Shown piece after piece: positions 1 through 7,267 of a stretch of DNA of 7,267 nucleotides (the first letter of the stretch is position 1; each line of letters starts with the position of its first letter). The notes under the pieces were generated by a model that was given only the letters and a program-made list of their open reading frames with translations, searched no databases and was not told the DNA's origin. This DNA is from VRUE01 sp035554595 (GTDB lineage: Bacteria; Actinomycetota; Thermoleophilia; Solirubrobacterales; 70-9): the NCBI GenBank assembly GCA_035554595.1, contig DATMIH010000164.1:1-7267 (forward strand), given 5' to 3'. The position numbers were made by a program, and so were the translations under genes.

Positions 1-555
<555 letters not shown>

Positions 556-675
556 GCGGATGTCAGGTGGAGTGGCTACACGGCAAAGTTATCCGAGCAG
601 TTCAGGAAAGCAAGGACAAACTCGCCCCGGCCGGTTGGCCGGGGCGGAGTACACGCCGTGCCTGTCCGGCGGTTT

Positions 676-709
676 CGACTTTCTTCCCGCGGTAGCGGGG
701 TAAAAGTCG
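676..709. repeat. Hairpin repeat copy 1, downstream of the DUF559 gene
   Basis: A perfect 7-bp outer stem, CGACTTT (676-682) with AAAGTCG (703-709), encloses a small internal loop and a 5-bp inner stem, CCCGC (686-690) with GCGGG (695-699), closed by the tetraloop GGTA. It starts 22 nt past the stop codon of the minus-strand DUF559 gene. It matches the second copy at 1634-1667 at 26 of 34 positions, and the differences fall almost only in loops, so the pairing is conserved. It could be a transcription end structure, but there is no T-run. It looks more like a member of a dispersed palindromic (REP-like) family; that is inference from two copies. Confidence 0.7.
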
Positions 710-730
710 CACTCGGTCACGATCCAGGCG

Positions 731-1651
731 CTACCGGAGCGTGCGCGCGGTCTTTCGCAGGATCTTGCGCACGAAGGCGCCTTCATATTTGACCTGGTAG
801 TGGGTGAAGCGGAGATGGGTCAGGCCCGCTGCCGTGTGGGTTTGGTCTCGGAGTCGGTCGCGTGCCTGCGCGGACGGAGTGCGGTGATAGCGCAAGCCGT
901 CCGTCTCGACGACCAACCCGAGTTCCGGCCAGAAGAAGTCGACCTCGAACCCGTTGACGGTTGCTTTGGTCAGTGGCATCGGCAGGCCTGCGTCCGCTGC
1001 GAGGGGTCGGAAGAGAACCTCGAGGTCCGAATCGGAGAGCCGGAAAGTGTGTCGGTCAAACAGGCCTCGCAGCGCTCGCACGCCGGGCTCGCCAGTACGG
1101 GCACCGAGCGATGCCCGCAGCTCCTCGGGGTCGATCAGTCCATGCTTGTCCGCGTCGTTTACGGCACGCTCGAGCCGGAGCAGGGAAATCTCCGTCGCCA
1201 GGTCGAGCAGGGTCTGAGCTGGGGACGTGACTGGGATTCCGTTGCGGAAGACCACCTCGTCCGTTGGCAGCGAGGGACGACTCCTGGCTCGTATCCCAGG
1301 GCGGCGGTGTTCGCACCGACGCCGCACGCTGACGTCGACCTGGCCGGGGAGCTCCGTGCCGATTCCCCAAAACTCCGCCGCGCTGTGGTGGCTTAGCGCC
1401 GCTTCCGGAGCGCAGGCGAGCGTTGCTGCCACCCAGCGGCGCTCCCGGGTCATCCGCGGCCAGCCGACGGCGTAGACACCCCGAGTCACGGGATGCAATC
1501 GCCCCAGCTTGATGCGATGCTCGATCGCCTTGGGGCTGAAGCCGATCCCGAGCAGATCCTTCCGGCTCACGACCCCGTGCTGCCTCCCGGCCAGCTCCCA
1601 GGCCCGCTTACTCCGCTCGTCCTTGCGCGCATCCGACTTTGACCCCGCCAT
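731..1651 (-). CDS. AbiEi-like winged-helix / DUF559 endonuclease-like protein
   Basis: A 306-aa protein with two recognisable parts. Residues 18-100 (including RQHGVVSRKDLL, GRLHPVTRGVYAVG and LSHHSAAEFWG) resemble the N-terminal winged-helix region of AbiEi-type (type IV toxin-antitoxin) antitoxins. Residues 232-306 match the DUF559 pattern, a Vsr/PD-(D/E)XK-like nuclease fold, with D238 in FEVDFFW, E249 and D251 in VVETDG, then YHRT and a basic DRLRD helix. No AbiEii nucleotidyltransferase toxin gene is adjacent, so this is a solitary version. From memory such stand-alone proteins are common and often multicopy in actinobacteria, with unknown function; a role in DNA binding or cleavage is inference. 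The ATG start lies in the loop of a hairpin repeat (1627-1674) with no good ribosome binding site in front. No other start fits before GTG at codon 28, which would cut into the winged helix. It lies 51 nt after the NlpC/P60 gene on the same strand. Confidence 0.82.
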   Translation of the reverse strand: MAGSKSDARKDERSKRAWELAGRQHGVVSRKDLLGIGFSPKAIEHRIKLGRLHPVTRGVYAVGWPRMTRERRWVAATLACAPEAALSHHSAAEFWGIGTELPGQVDVSVRRRCEHRRPGIRARSRPSLPTDEVVFRNGIPVTSPAQTLLDLATEISLLRLERAVNDADKHGLIDPEELRASLGARTGEPGVRALRGLFDRHTFRLSDSDLEVLFRPLAADAGLPMPLTKATVNGFEVDFFWPELGLVVETDGLRYHRTPSAQARDRLRDQTHTAAGLTHLRFTHYQVKYEGAFVRKILRKTARTLR

Positions 1652-1674
1652 TGCGGGGAATAAGTCGGATGCGC
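1627..1674. repeat. Hairpin repeat copy 2, spanning the DUF559 start codon
   Basis: A strong imperfect palindrome. A perfect 13-bp outer stem (1627-1639 with 1662-1674) is followed by a 3x3 internal loop and a perfect 6-bp inner stem CCCCGC (1643-1648) with GCGGGG (1653-1658), closed by the tetraloop CATT. Read on the minus strand the loop is AATG, so the ATG of the DUF559 gene is exposed exactly in the loop. The core has the same architecture and 26 of 34 identical bases as the copy at 676-709. If formed in mRNA it would fold the translation start; if formed in DNA it could act as a cruciform or protein site. Confidence 0.75.
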
Positions 1675-1680
1675 TTGAGA

Positions 1681-1702
1681 TCCTCCCCCTGGAGGGGGCG
1701 GG
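1681..1702 (-). terminator. GC-rich hairpin after the NlpC/P60 gene, possible terminator
   Basis: CCCCC (1685-1689) pairs with GGGGG (1694-1698) around the loop TGGA. The stem extends by two further pairs beyond one T-C mismatch. It starts directly after the stop codon of the NlpC/P60 gene and is followed, in the direction of transcription, by the larger hairpin at 1627-1674. There is no T-tract, so intrinsic termination is only possible, not shown. Confidence 0.35.
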
Positions 1703-2260
1703 TTAGAAGCCGGCGGGGTGACGGGCGACGAAACCTTCGTTGGAGAGAAGGTCTTCGTGCCAGCGTGGGCCGGTGCCGCTCGAGTCGCCGGCGGTGTCCC
1801 AGCGGTAGCCGGCGATCACCGCGTAGGCATGGCCGGGGTTGGCGTAGACGCTGATCCAGCGGCCTTCGCCTTCCAGGCCCCAGCTCTCCATCGGACCGGA
1901 GGGAAGCGGGCTTTCGAGGAATTTGCCGCCGTGCAGCGCGTAGCTGACGGAGCCTGAGCAGTCATAGCCGGCGTCCCACCACTTGGCGTGGCCGCCGCCC
2001 CAGATGTAGGGCTTGAGGCGGATTTTGTTGGCCGAGGCAATCACTGCCTTGACCCGGGCCGGTGCTGAGGCCGGCGGGACAAGCATCCCGTTGGGAAGCA
2101 GCCGGGCTTTCGCTGTTGGAGTGCAGATATCTGTTTCGGCAGCCGAGAGGCCGCCTCCGCCGCAGTTGGCGGATGCTGCGCCAGGTGCCACGGCCAGTAG
2201 CGCCAATATTGCGGCTACGGCTATGCCTAGCTTGAGCTGCTTATGGGTATTGGTGCGCAA
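1703..2260 (-). CDS. Secreted NlpC/P60-family cell-wall hydrolase
   Basis: A 185-aa exported protein. A basic N-terminus is followed by a hydrophobic segment (about 11-28) and an AxA-type signal peptidase site near ASA (29-31); no lipobox is seen. The mature part contains the NlpC/P60 catalytic signature: YIWGGGH (85-91), YDCSGSVSYAL with the probable nucleophile C101, and NPGHAYAVI with the probable H144. Family members cleave the peptide stem of peptidoglycan, usually at gamma-D-Glu-diaminopimelate. C33 and C46 could form a disulfide after export. The catalytic domain is compact, with no LysM, SH3 or other wall-binding domain, so targeting is unclear. The TTG start is well supported by AAGGAG (2267-2272) six nt upstream and by the signal peptide starting at once. 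The leader carries a c-di-AMP riboswitch, a pairing known for cell-wall hydrolase genes in actinobacteria. Confidence 0.88.
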   Translation of the reverse strand: MRTNTHKQLKLGIAVAAILALLAVAPGAASANCGGGGLSAAETDICTPTAKARLLPNGMLVPPASAPARVKAVIASANKIRLKPYIWGGGHAKWWDAGYDCSGSVSYALHGGKFLESPLPSGPMESWGLEGEGRWISVYANPGHAYAVIAGYRWDTAGDSSGTGPRWHEDLLSNEGFVARHPAGF

Positions 2261-2277
2261 ACCGATCTCCTTCGTCG

Positions 2278-2400
2278 GCCTACGGGGTTAGCTGTCGGGC
2301 TGGCGCGATAGGAGCCTGCGCCCCCGCCTGTACTAGGCGAGTTAGCCCCGAAAACGTGGTTCCCCCGCTCCCGTGACGCTTGTTGCACACGGGACTCGGC
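2278..2400 (-). ncRNA. Cyclic di-AMP riboswitch (ydaO/yuaA class) in the leader of the NlpC/P60 gene
   Basis: Read on the minus strand, the leader shows the ydaO-class conserved blocks in the right order. GCCGA (2400-2396) opens it, followed by a stem CCCGTG/CACGGG (2393-2388 with 2375-2370). Then come GAGCGGGGGAACC (2370-2358), GGGGCTAAC (2349-2341), a CGCCT/AGGCG hairpin (2339-2325), a GGCGC/GCGCC pairing, and the highly conserved 3' block CCCGACAGCTAACCCCG, which ends in GTAGGC at 2278. The closing P1 pairs GCC with GGC. The ribosome binding site follows 5 nt later, so the aptamer could control either transcript continuation or initiation; no separate terminator is obvious. This class binds c-di-AMP and generally turns expression off when the ligand is high. 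Assignment is by remembered consensus and the gene partner also fits. Confidence 0.92.
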
Positions 2401-2455
2401 GTTTCGGTTGTTTGGAACGGCGGCAGTGTAGACGATCCACCGGGCGTCTGCTCAT

Positions 2456-2478
2456 GAAACACAAACATTTTATGTTTC
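2456..2478. promoter_or_regulatory. AT-rich dyad in the divergent NlpC/P60-SDR intergenic region
   Basis: The only AT-rich patch between these divergent genes contains a perfect inverted repeat, AAACAT (2463-2468) and ATGTTT (2472-2477), separated by TTT. An overlapping GAAAC/GTTTC pair (2456-2460 with 2474-2478) lies around it. On the minus strand TAAAAT (2472-2467) resembles a -10 element and would serve the riboswitch transcript; no matching -35 is seen. It could be a promoter, an operator or both. The remaining intergenic bases (about 2401-2455 and 2479-2567) show nothing further that I can support. Confidence 0.3.
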
Positions 2479-2579
2479 CTTGGCATTGGGCCTGGAATTT
2501 GCGGGTTTCTGTCGCCTGCGGCGGCAAACACGAGCACAACAGGTGATTCGACACGAAGGCTGGTAGCTTGCGCCGTGCG

Positions 2580-3380
2580 ATGGAACTTGCGGGGAAGACG
2601 GCGCTGCTCACTGGCGCCACTGGCGGCCTCGGCCGGGCGATCGCCGTGGCACTTGCCTCGCGCGGGGTGAGCCTGGTGCTCAGCGGTCGTAAGCAGGAGG
2701 CACTCGACGAGCTCGCCAAGTCCTTGCCGGGTGAGGGCCACCGCACTGTCCCCTCCGATCTTTCGCAGCCTGGCGCGGCGGAGAAGCTCGCCGACGAGGC
2801 CGGCCCGGTCGACATCCTCGTCGCCAACGCCGGCCTGCCGGGAACAGGGCGTTTGCCCGACTACACCAGCGAGCGCCTGGAGGGCACGCTGCGCGTCAAC
2901 CTCGAGGCGCCGATGCACCTCGCCCGCGCCCTCGAGTCCGCCATGCTGGAGAAGAAAGCGGGCCACATGGTCTTCATCTCTTCGCTCTCGGGCAAGTCCG
3001 CGACCCCGCTCTCCTCCGTCTACAACGCCACCAAGTTCGGCCTGCGCGGCTTCGCCCTCGGCCTCCGCACGGATCTGGAGCCACTCGGCATCGGCGTCTC
3101 GATCGTCTCCCCGGGCACGATCCGCGAAGCCGGTATGTACGCCGACTCAGGCGCCAAGCCCATCCCGGGCCTTGGCACCGGCTCCCCCAAGCAGGTCGCC
3201 GACGCCGTGGTCAAGGCAATCGAGCACAACAAGGTTGAGATAGCCGTCGCCCCCGTCCGCCAACGCGCGCTGGCCCACTTCGCGCTGGCAACCCCGGGTT
3301 TCTCAGTCAAGGTGGCGAGTGGCGACGCGGGCCAGAAAGCCGCCGCCAACGTCGCCAAAGGCCAGCTCGACAAGCACTAG
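2580..3380 (+). CDS. Short-chain dehydrogenase/reductase (SDR family, classical type)
   Basis: A 266-aa cytoplasmic NAD(P)-dependent oxidoreductase with a Rossmann fold, the usual length of a classical SDR. Motifs: cofactor glycine-rich TGATGGLG (11-18); SGRK with R37 after strand 2, which suggests a preference for NADP(H); ANAG (82-85); structural N107; catalytic S135 (FISSLSG), Y148 and K152 (YNATKFG); and the PG motif in SPGTI (178-182). All four catalytic positions are present, so it should be active. The substrate cannot be read from sequence. The C-terminal part is Ala/Lys-rich and unremarkable. The ATG at 2580 places the first strand at the usual distance. An in-frame TTG at 2568 would add four residues and has a weak AAGG site (2556-2559) at better spacing, so it remains an alternative. 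It is divergent from the NlpC/P60 gene and converges with the MerR gene, with 9 nt between stop codons and no terminator seen. Confidence 0.9.
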   Translation: MELAGKTALLTGATGGLGRAIAVALASRGVSLVLSGRKQEALDELAKSLPGEGHRTVPSDLSQPGAAEKLADEAGPVDILVANAGLPGTGRLPDYTSERLEGTLRVNLEAPMHLARALESAMLEKKAGHMVFISSLSGKSATPLSSVYNATKFGLRGFALGLRTDLEPLGIGVSIVSPGTIREAGMYADSGAKPIPGLGTGSPKQVADAVVKAIEHNKVEIAVAPVRQRALAHFALATPGFSVKVASGDAGQKAAANVAKGQLDKH

Positions 3381-3389
3381 CGCCGTCGC

Positions 3390-3788
3390 TCAAGCCTTCG
3401 CGCCGTCGGCGAAGAGCGGGCAGTCCTCCAGCGACTCGCAGCCGCATTCACTGGCAACCGCGAGCCAGTCGCGCATCGCACGGGAGCGCTCGATCAGCGC
3501 GTCCATCTCAGGCAGCTTGTGGGCAGCGAGCGCCTGCAGCTCCTCATGGGCCGGCGCTCCCCGGTCGATCGAGTCAAGCAGCACCCGCACCTCCTCGAGC
3601 GAGAAGCCGGCCTGCTTGGCGACGCCGATCACTCCGAGACGCCTCACCACATCGACCCCGAAGCGCCGCTTCCCGCCCACCCGCTCGGCCTCCGGCAGCA
3701 GCCCGTTGCGCTCATAGAACCGAATCGCCGAAACGCTGAGACCCGCCTCCCTCGCGACTTCGCCAATGCCGAGCGTTGCCTCCGTCAC
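3390..3788 (-). CDS. MerR-family transcriptional regulator with SoxR-like Cys loop
   Basis: A 132-aa MerR-type activator/repressor. Residues 6-70 form the winged helix-turn-helix: LGIGEVAREAGLSVSAIRFY, then ERNGLLPE and the wing GGKRRF. A long dimerisation helix follows (about 78-112). The C-terminal loop ECGCESLEDCPLF has C115, C117 and C123. It aligns with the [2Fe-2S] loop of SoxR (C-x2-C-x-C-x5-C), but the first cysteine position is occupied by A112. The equivalent of the early MerR/ZntR helix cysteine is also absent. A metal, thiol or redox signal is therefore plausible, and a standard four-Cys cluster is not. The GTG start is supported by a perfect AAGGAGG (3794-3800) at 5-nt spacing, and that site overlaps the -35 of the divergent promoter. 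The 22-bp dyad just upstream suggests autoregulation together with control of the CC-motif gene. Confidence 0.9.
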   Translation of the reverse strand: MTEATLGIGEVAREAGLSVSAIRFYERNGLLPEAERVGGKRRFGVDVVRRLGVIGVAKQAGFSLEEVRVLLDSIDRGAPAHEELQALAAHKLPEMDALIERSRAMRDWLAVASECGCESLEDCPLFADGAKA

Positions 3789-3798
3789 CCACTCCTCC

Positions 3799-3829
3799 TT
3801 GACCTAAACCCAGGTTCAGGTCCGACACT
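3799..3829 (+). promoter_or_regulatory. MerR-type operator-promoter between the divergent genes
   Basis: The near-perfect dyad GACCTAAACC-CA-GGTTCAGGTC (3801-3822) has 10-bp arms with one mismatch. It starts inside a consensus-like -35 TTGACC (3799-3804) and lies within a 19-bp spacer before a weak -10 GACACT (3824-3829). An over-long 19-bp spacer filled by a GACCT...AGGTC dyad is the hallmark of promoters remodelled by MerR-family activators. The promoter points at the CC-motif gene, with a predicted transcription start about 28 nt before its GTG. The dyad also lies just upstream of the regulator's ribosome binding site, so bound protein would affect its own expression. Confidence 0.8.
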
Positions 3830-3863
3830 AGCGCGAGCCGTCAATCGACCCGAGGAGGCGCGC

Positions 3864-4181
3864 GTGACCGACCCCAAGCCAATCGTCTGCACTCTGAACG
3901 AGAACGACCTTCGCGGGCGACTCGAGCAAATCGCCGCCCTGGGCGCCGATGCGCTCATCGCCCATGAAGAGGCCAACGGAATCCACACGCTGAAATTCCG
4001 CCGCGACGACGAGACCCGCCGCCAGCTGGAGCAGATCGTCGACGCCGAGGCCAACTGCTGCTCGTTTCTCGATCTCGCCATAGCCGATCGCAACGATGAG
4101 CTGATCCTCACTCTCAGCGCGCCGGCCGAAGGCCGCCCGGTGGCCGGCGAGCTCGCCCGCGCCTTCTCGGCAACGCCCTGA
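3864..4181 (+). CDS. Small Cys-Cys motif protein of unknown function, paired with MerR gene
   Basis: A 105-aa soluble protein with no signal peptide or membrane segment. I do not recognise a named domain. Visible features are C9 in the early strand (VCTL), a middle stretch GIHTLKFRRDDETRRQLEQIV, the vicinal pair C65-C66 in EANCCSFLDLAI, and a strand LILTLSAPAEG (80-90). From memory, small proteins with an E-x2-CC-x-FL core and a C-terminal AP-x-GAE-like end occur in many bacteria, often annotated hypothetical; this was not checked. A vicinal Cys pair next to a Cys-containing MerR regulator suggests binding of a soft metal or handling of a thiol-reactive compound. The GTG start is fixed by GAGGAGG (3852-3858) 5 nt upstream; the reading frame stays open further 5', but that part overlaps the MerR gene and operator. 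It is probably the main target of the operator at 3799-3829. Its stop lies 149 nt before acnA. Confidence 0.82.
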   Translation: MTDPKPIVCTLNENDLRGRLEQIAALGADALIAHEEANGIHTLKFRRDDETRRQLEQIVDAEANCCSFLDLAIADRNDELILTLSAPAEGRPVAGELARAFSATP

Positions 4182-4210
4182 CGAGAGCCGTCCGCCGGCC
4201 GCCGCCAAGG

Positions 4211-4318
4211 CGCAACGCTTTGCGGCGCTGTCGGAGCCCCAACGCGTTACACCCGCCAACCGCGAATCGGGTGCAACGTGTTGCGGCGGCACCGGAGCCG
4301 TAAGGCGTTGCACCTCCC
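4211..4318. repeat. Duplicated palindromic-site array upstream of acnA
   Basis: Two 47-bp units (4211-4257 and 4272-4318; offset 61) match at 34 of 47 positions. Each contains two copies of a 12-bp palindrome with consensus GCAACGCGTTGC. The copies are GCAACGCTTTGC (4212-4223), CCAACGCGTTAC (4239-4250), GCAACGTGTTGC (4273-4284) and GTAAGGCGTTGC (4300-4311). They differ from the consensus by 1, 2, 1 and 2 bases, with start-to-start spacing of 27, 34 and 27. In the right unit GGTGCAACG (4270-4278) and CGTTGCACC (4306-4314) form a perfect 9-bp inverted pair. The regular layout suggests operators for a dimeric regulator of acnA, with the last site over the -35 region. Identity of the regulator is unknown. 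Confidence 0.7.
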
Positions 4319-4330
4319 TAGGATGGAGTC

Positions 4331-4331
<1 letters not shown>
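4319..4331 (+). promoter_or_regulatory. Probable -10 element and leaderless start of acnA
   Basis: TAGGAT (4319-4324) fits a TANNNT -10 hexamer and ends six nt before the GTG start, so the predicted transcription start falls on or near the start codon. That is the usual geometry of leaderless mRNAs in actinobacteria. No good -35 is visible; site 4 of the palindrome array occupies that position. The alternative reading is that AGGA (4320-4323), 7 nt before GTG, is a ribosome binding site and the promoter lies further upstream. Confidence 0.4.
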
Positions 4332-7138
<2,807 letters not shown>

Positions 7139-7175
7139 AGACAGGCAGGCGGCGCAGGAGGGCCGCGGGAGGCAG

Positions 7176-7194
7176 GGGGGTCCGCGCGACCCTC
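7176..7194 (+). terminator. Hairpin downstream of acnA, possible terminator
   Basis: GGGGGTC (7176-7182) pairs with GACCCTC (7188-7194), including one G-T wobble, around the 5-nt loop CGCGC. It lies 37 nt after the acnA stop codon. No T-tract follows, so it may be a terminator of the GC-rich type or simply structured RNA that protects the 3' end. Confidence 0.4.
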
Positions 7195-7204
7195 ACTGCA
7201 CCTG

Positions 7205-7236
7205 CGCGTCGGTAGCCAGGGAGGGATGCCGACGCG
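7205..7236. other. Second hairpin beyond acnA, unassigned structured element
   Basis: A perfect 8-bp stem, CGCGTCGG (7205-7212) with CCGACGCG (7229-7236), extends by a T-G wobble and an A-T pair to leave a 12-nt purine-rich loop. No gene could be supported from 7139 to the right edge. This element could be a second terminator or part of the leader of a gene just outside the window; the final CAGAGGA would suit a ribosome binding site. I could not match it to a known RNA class. Confidence 0.3.
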
Positions 7237-7267
7237 GCCGTTCCCCTAAACGGGACTGCTCAGAGGA

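Noticed and set aside
589..786. 65-aa minus-strand frame between the DUF559 gene and the ABC ATPase
   Set aside because: It crosses the hairpin repeat and the end of the DUF559 gene, has no ribosome binding site and no motif; probably chance.
800..1396. 198-aa plus-strand frame opposite the DUF559 gene
   Set aside because: The minus strand carries a coherent two-domain protein here; the plus frame has no recognisable motif.
2302..2339. Small inverted repeats GGCGC/GCGCC and CGCCT/AGGCG as a separate terminator
   Set aside because: They fall inside the riboswitch fold and are explained as its internal stems.
2280..2966. 228-aa minus-strand frame across the intergenic region and the SDR 5' half
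   Set aside because: It overlaps the riboswitch and is antisense to a clear SDR gene; no protein motif is seen.
3380..3408. Short direct repeat GCGCCGTCG at 3380 and 3400
   Set aside because: Nine bases in GC-rich DNA at a gene end, one copy in coding sequence; likely chance.
3519..3863. Upstream extension of the CC-motif gene to 220 aa
   Set aside because: The extension would run antisense through the MerR gene and the operator; the GTG at 3864 has a near-perfect ribosome binding site.

Overview
High-GC DNA with strong third-position GC bias. The gene content fits a free-living actinobacterium, possibly of the Thermoleophilia/Solirubrobacterales type. The clues are an AcnA with an actinobacterial-style acidic insert, a c-di-AMP riboswitch in front of a secreted NlpC/P60 hydrolase, and a solitary AbiEi-like/DUF559 protein. 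The lineage is an inference from gene style. No insertion sequence, CRISPR array, tRNA, rRNA or phage gene was seen.

Left part (1-2570), all genes on the minus strand. It holds the N-terminal three-quarters or so of the nucleotide-binding domain of a PotA/UgpC-type ABC transporter ATPase, which runs off the left edge. Next is a 306-aa protein with an AbiEi-like winged-helix N-terminus and a DUF559 endonuclease-like C-terminus, framed by two related hairpin repeats. Then comes a secreted NlpC/P60 cell-wall hydrolase. The leader of that hydrolase (2278-2400, minus) matches the conserved blocks of the ydaO/c-di-AMP riboswitch, so second-messenger control of wall turnover is the clearest regulatory story here.

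Middle part (2580-4181). A short-chain dehydrogenase/reductase on plus converges with a MerR-family regulator on minus (9-nt gap). The regulator is divergent from a 105-aa protein with a Cys-Cys pair. Between them lies a 22-bp dyad in the 19-bp spacer of a plus-strand promoter, the classic MerR layout. The regulator ends in a Cys-rich loop like that of SoxR but lacks the first cluster cysteine. This regulator/CC-protein pair is the best candidate here for a poorly described sensing module.

Right part (4182-7267). A complete aconitase gene (acnA, 935 aa) fills most of the region. It is preceded by four degenerate copies of one 12-bp palindrome, arranged as a duplicated pair, with the last copy abutting a leaderless-type -10 element. 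That suggests a dedicated, unidentified regulator of the TCA-cycle gene. The 129 nt after acnA contain two hairpins and no recognisable gene. Most genes are ordinary; the interest lies mainly in the regulatory DNA.
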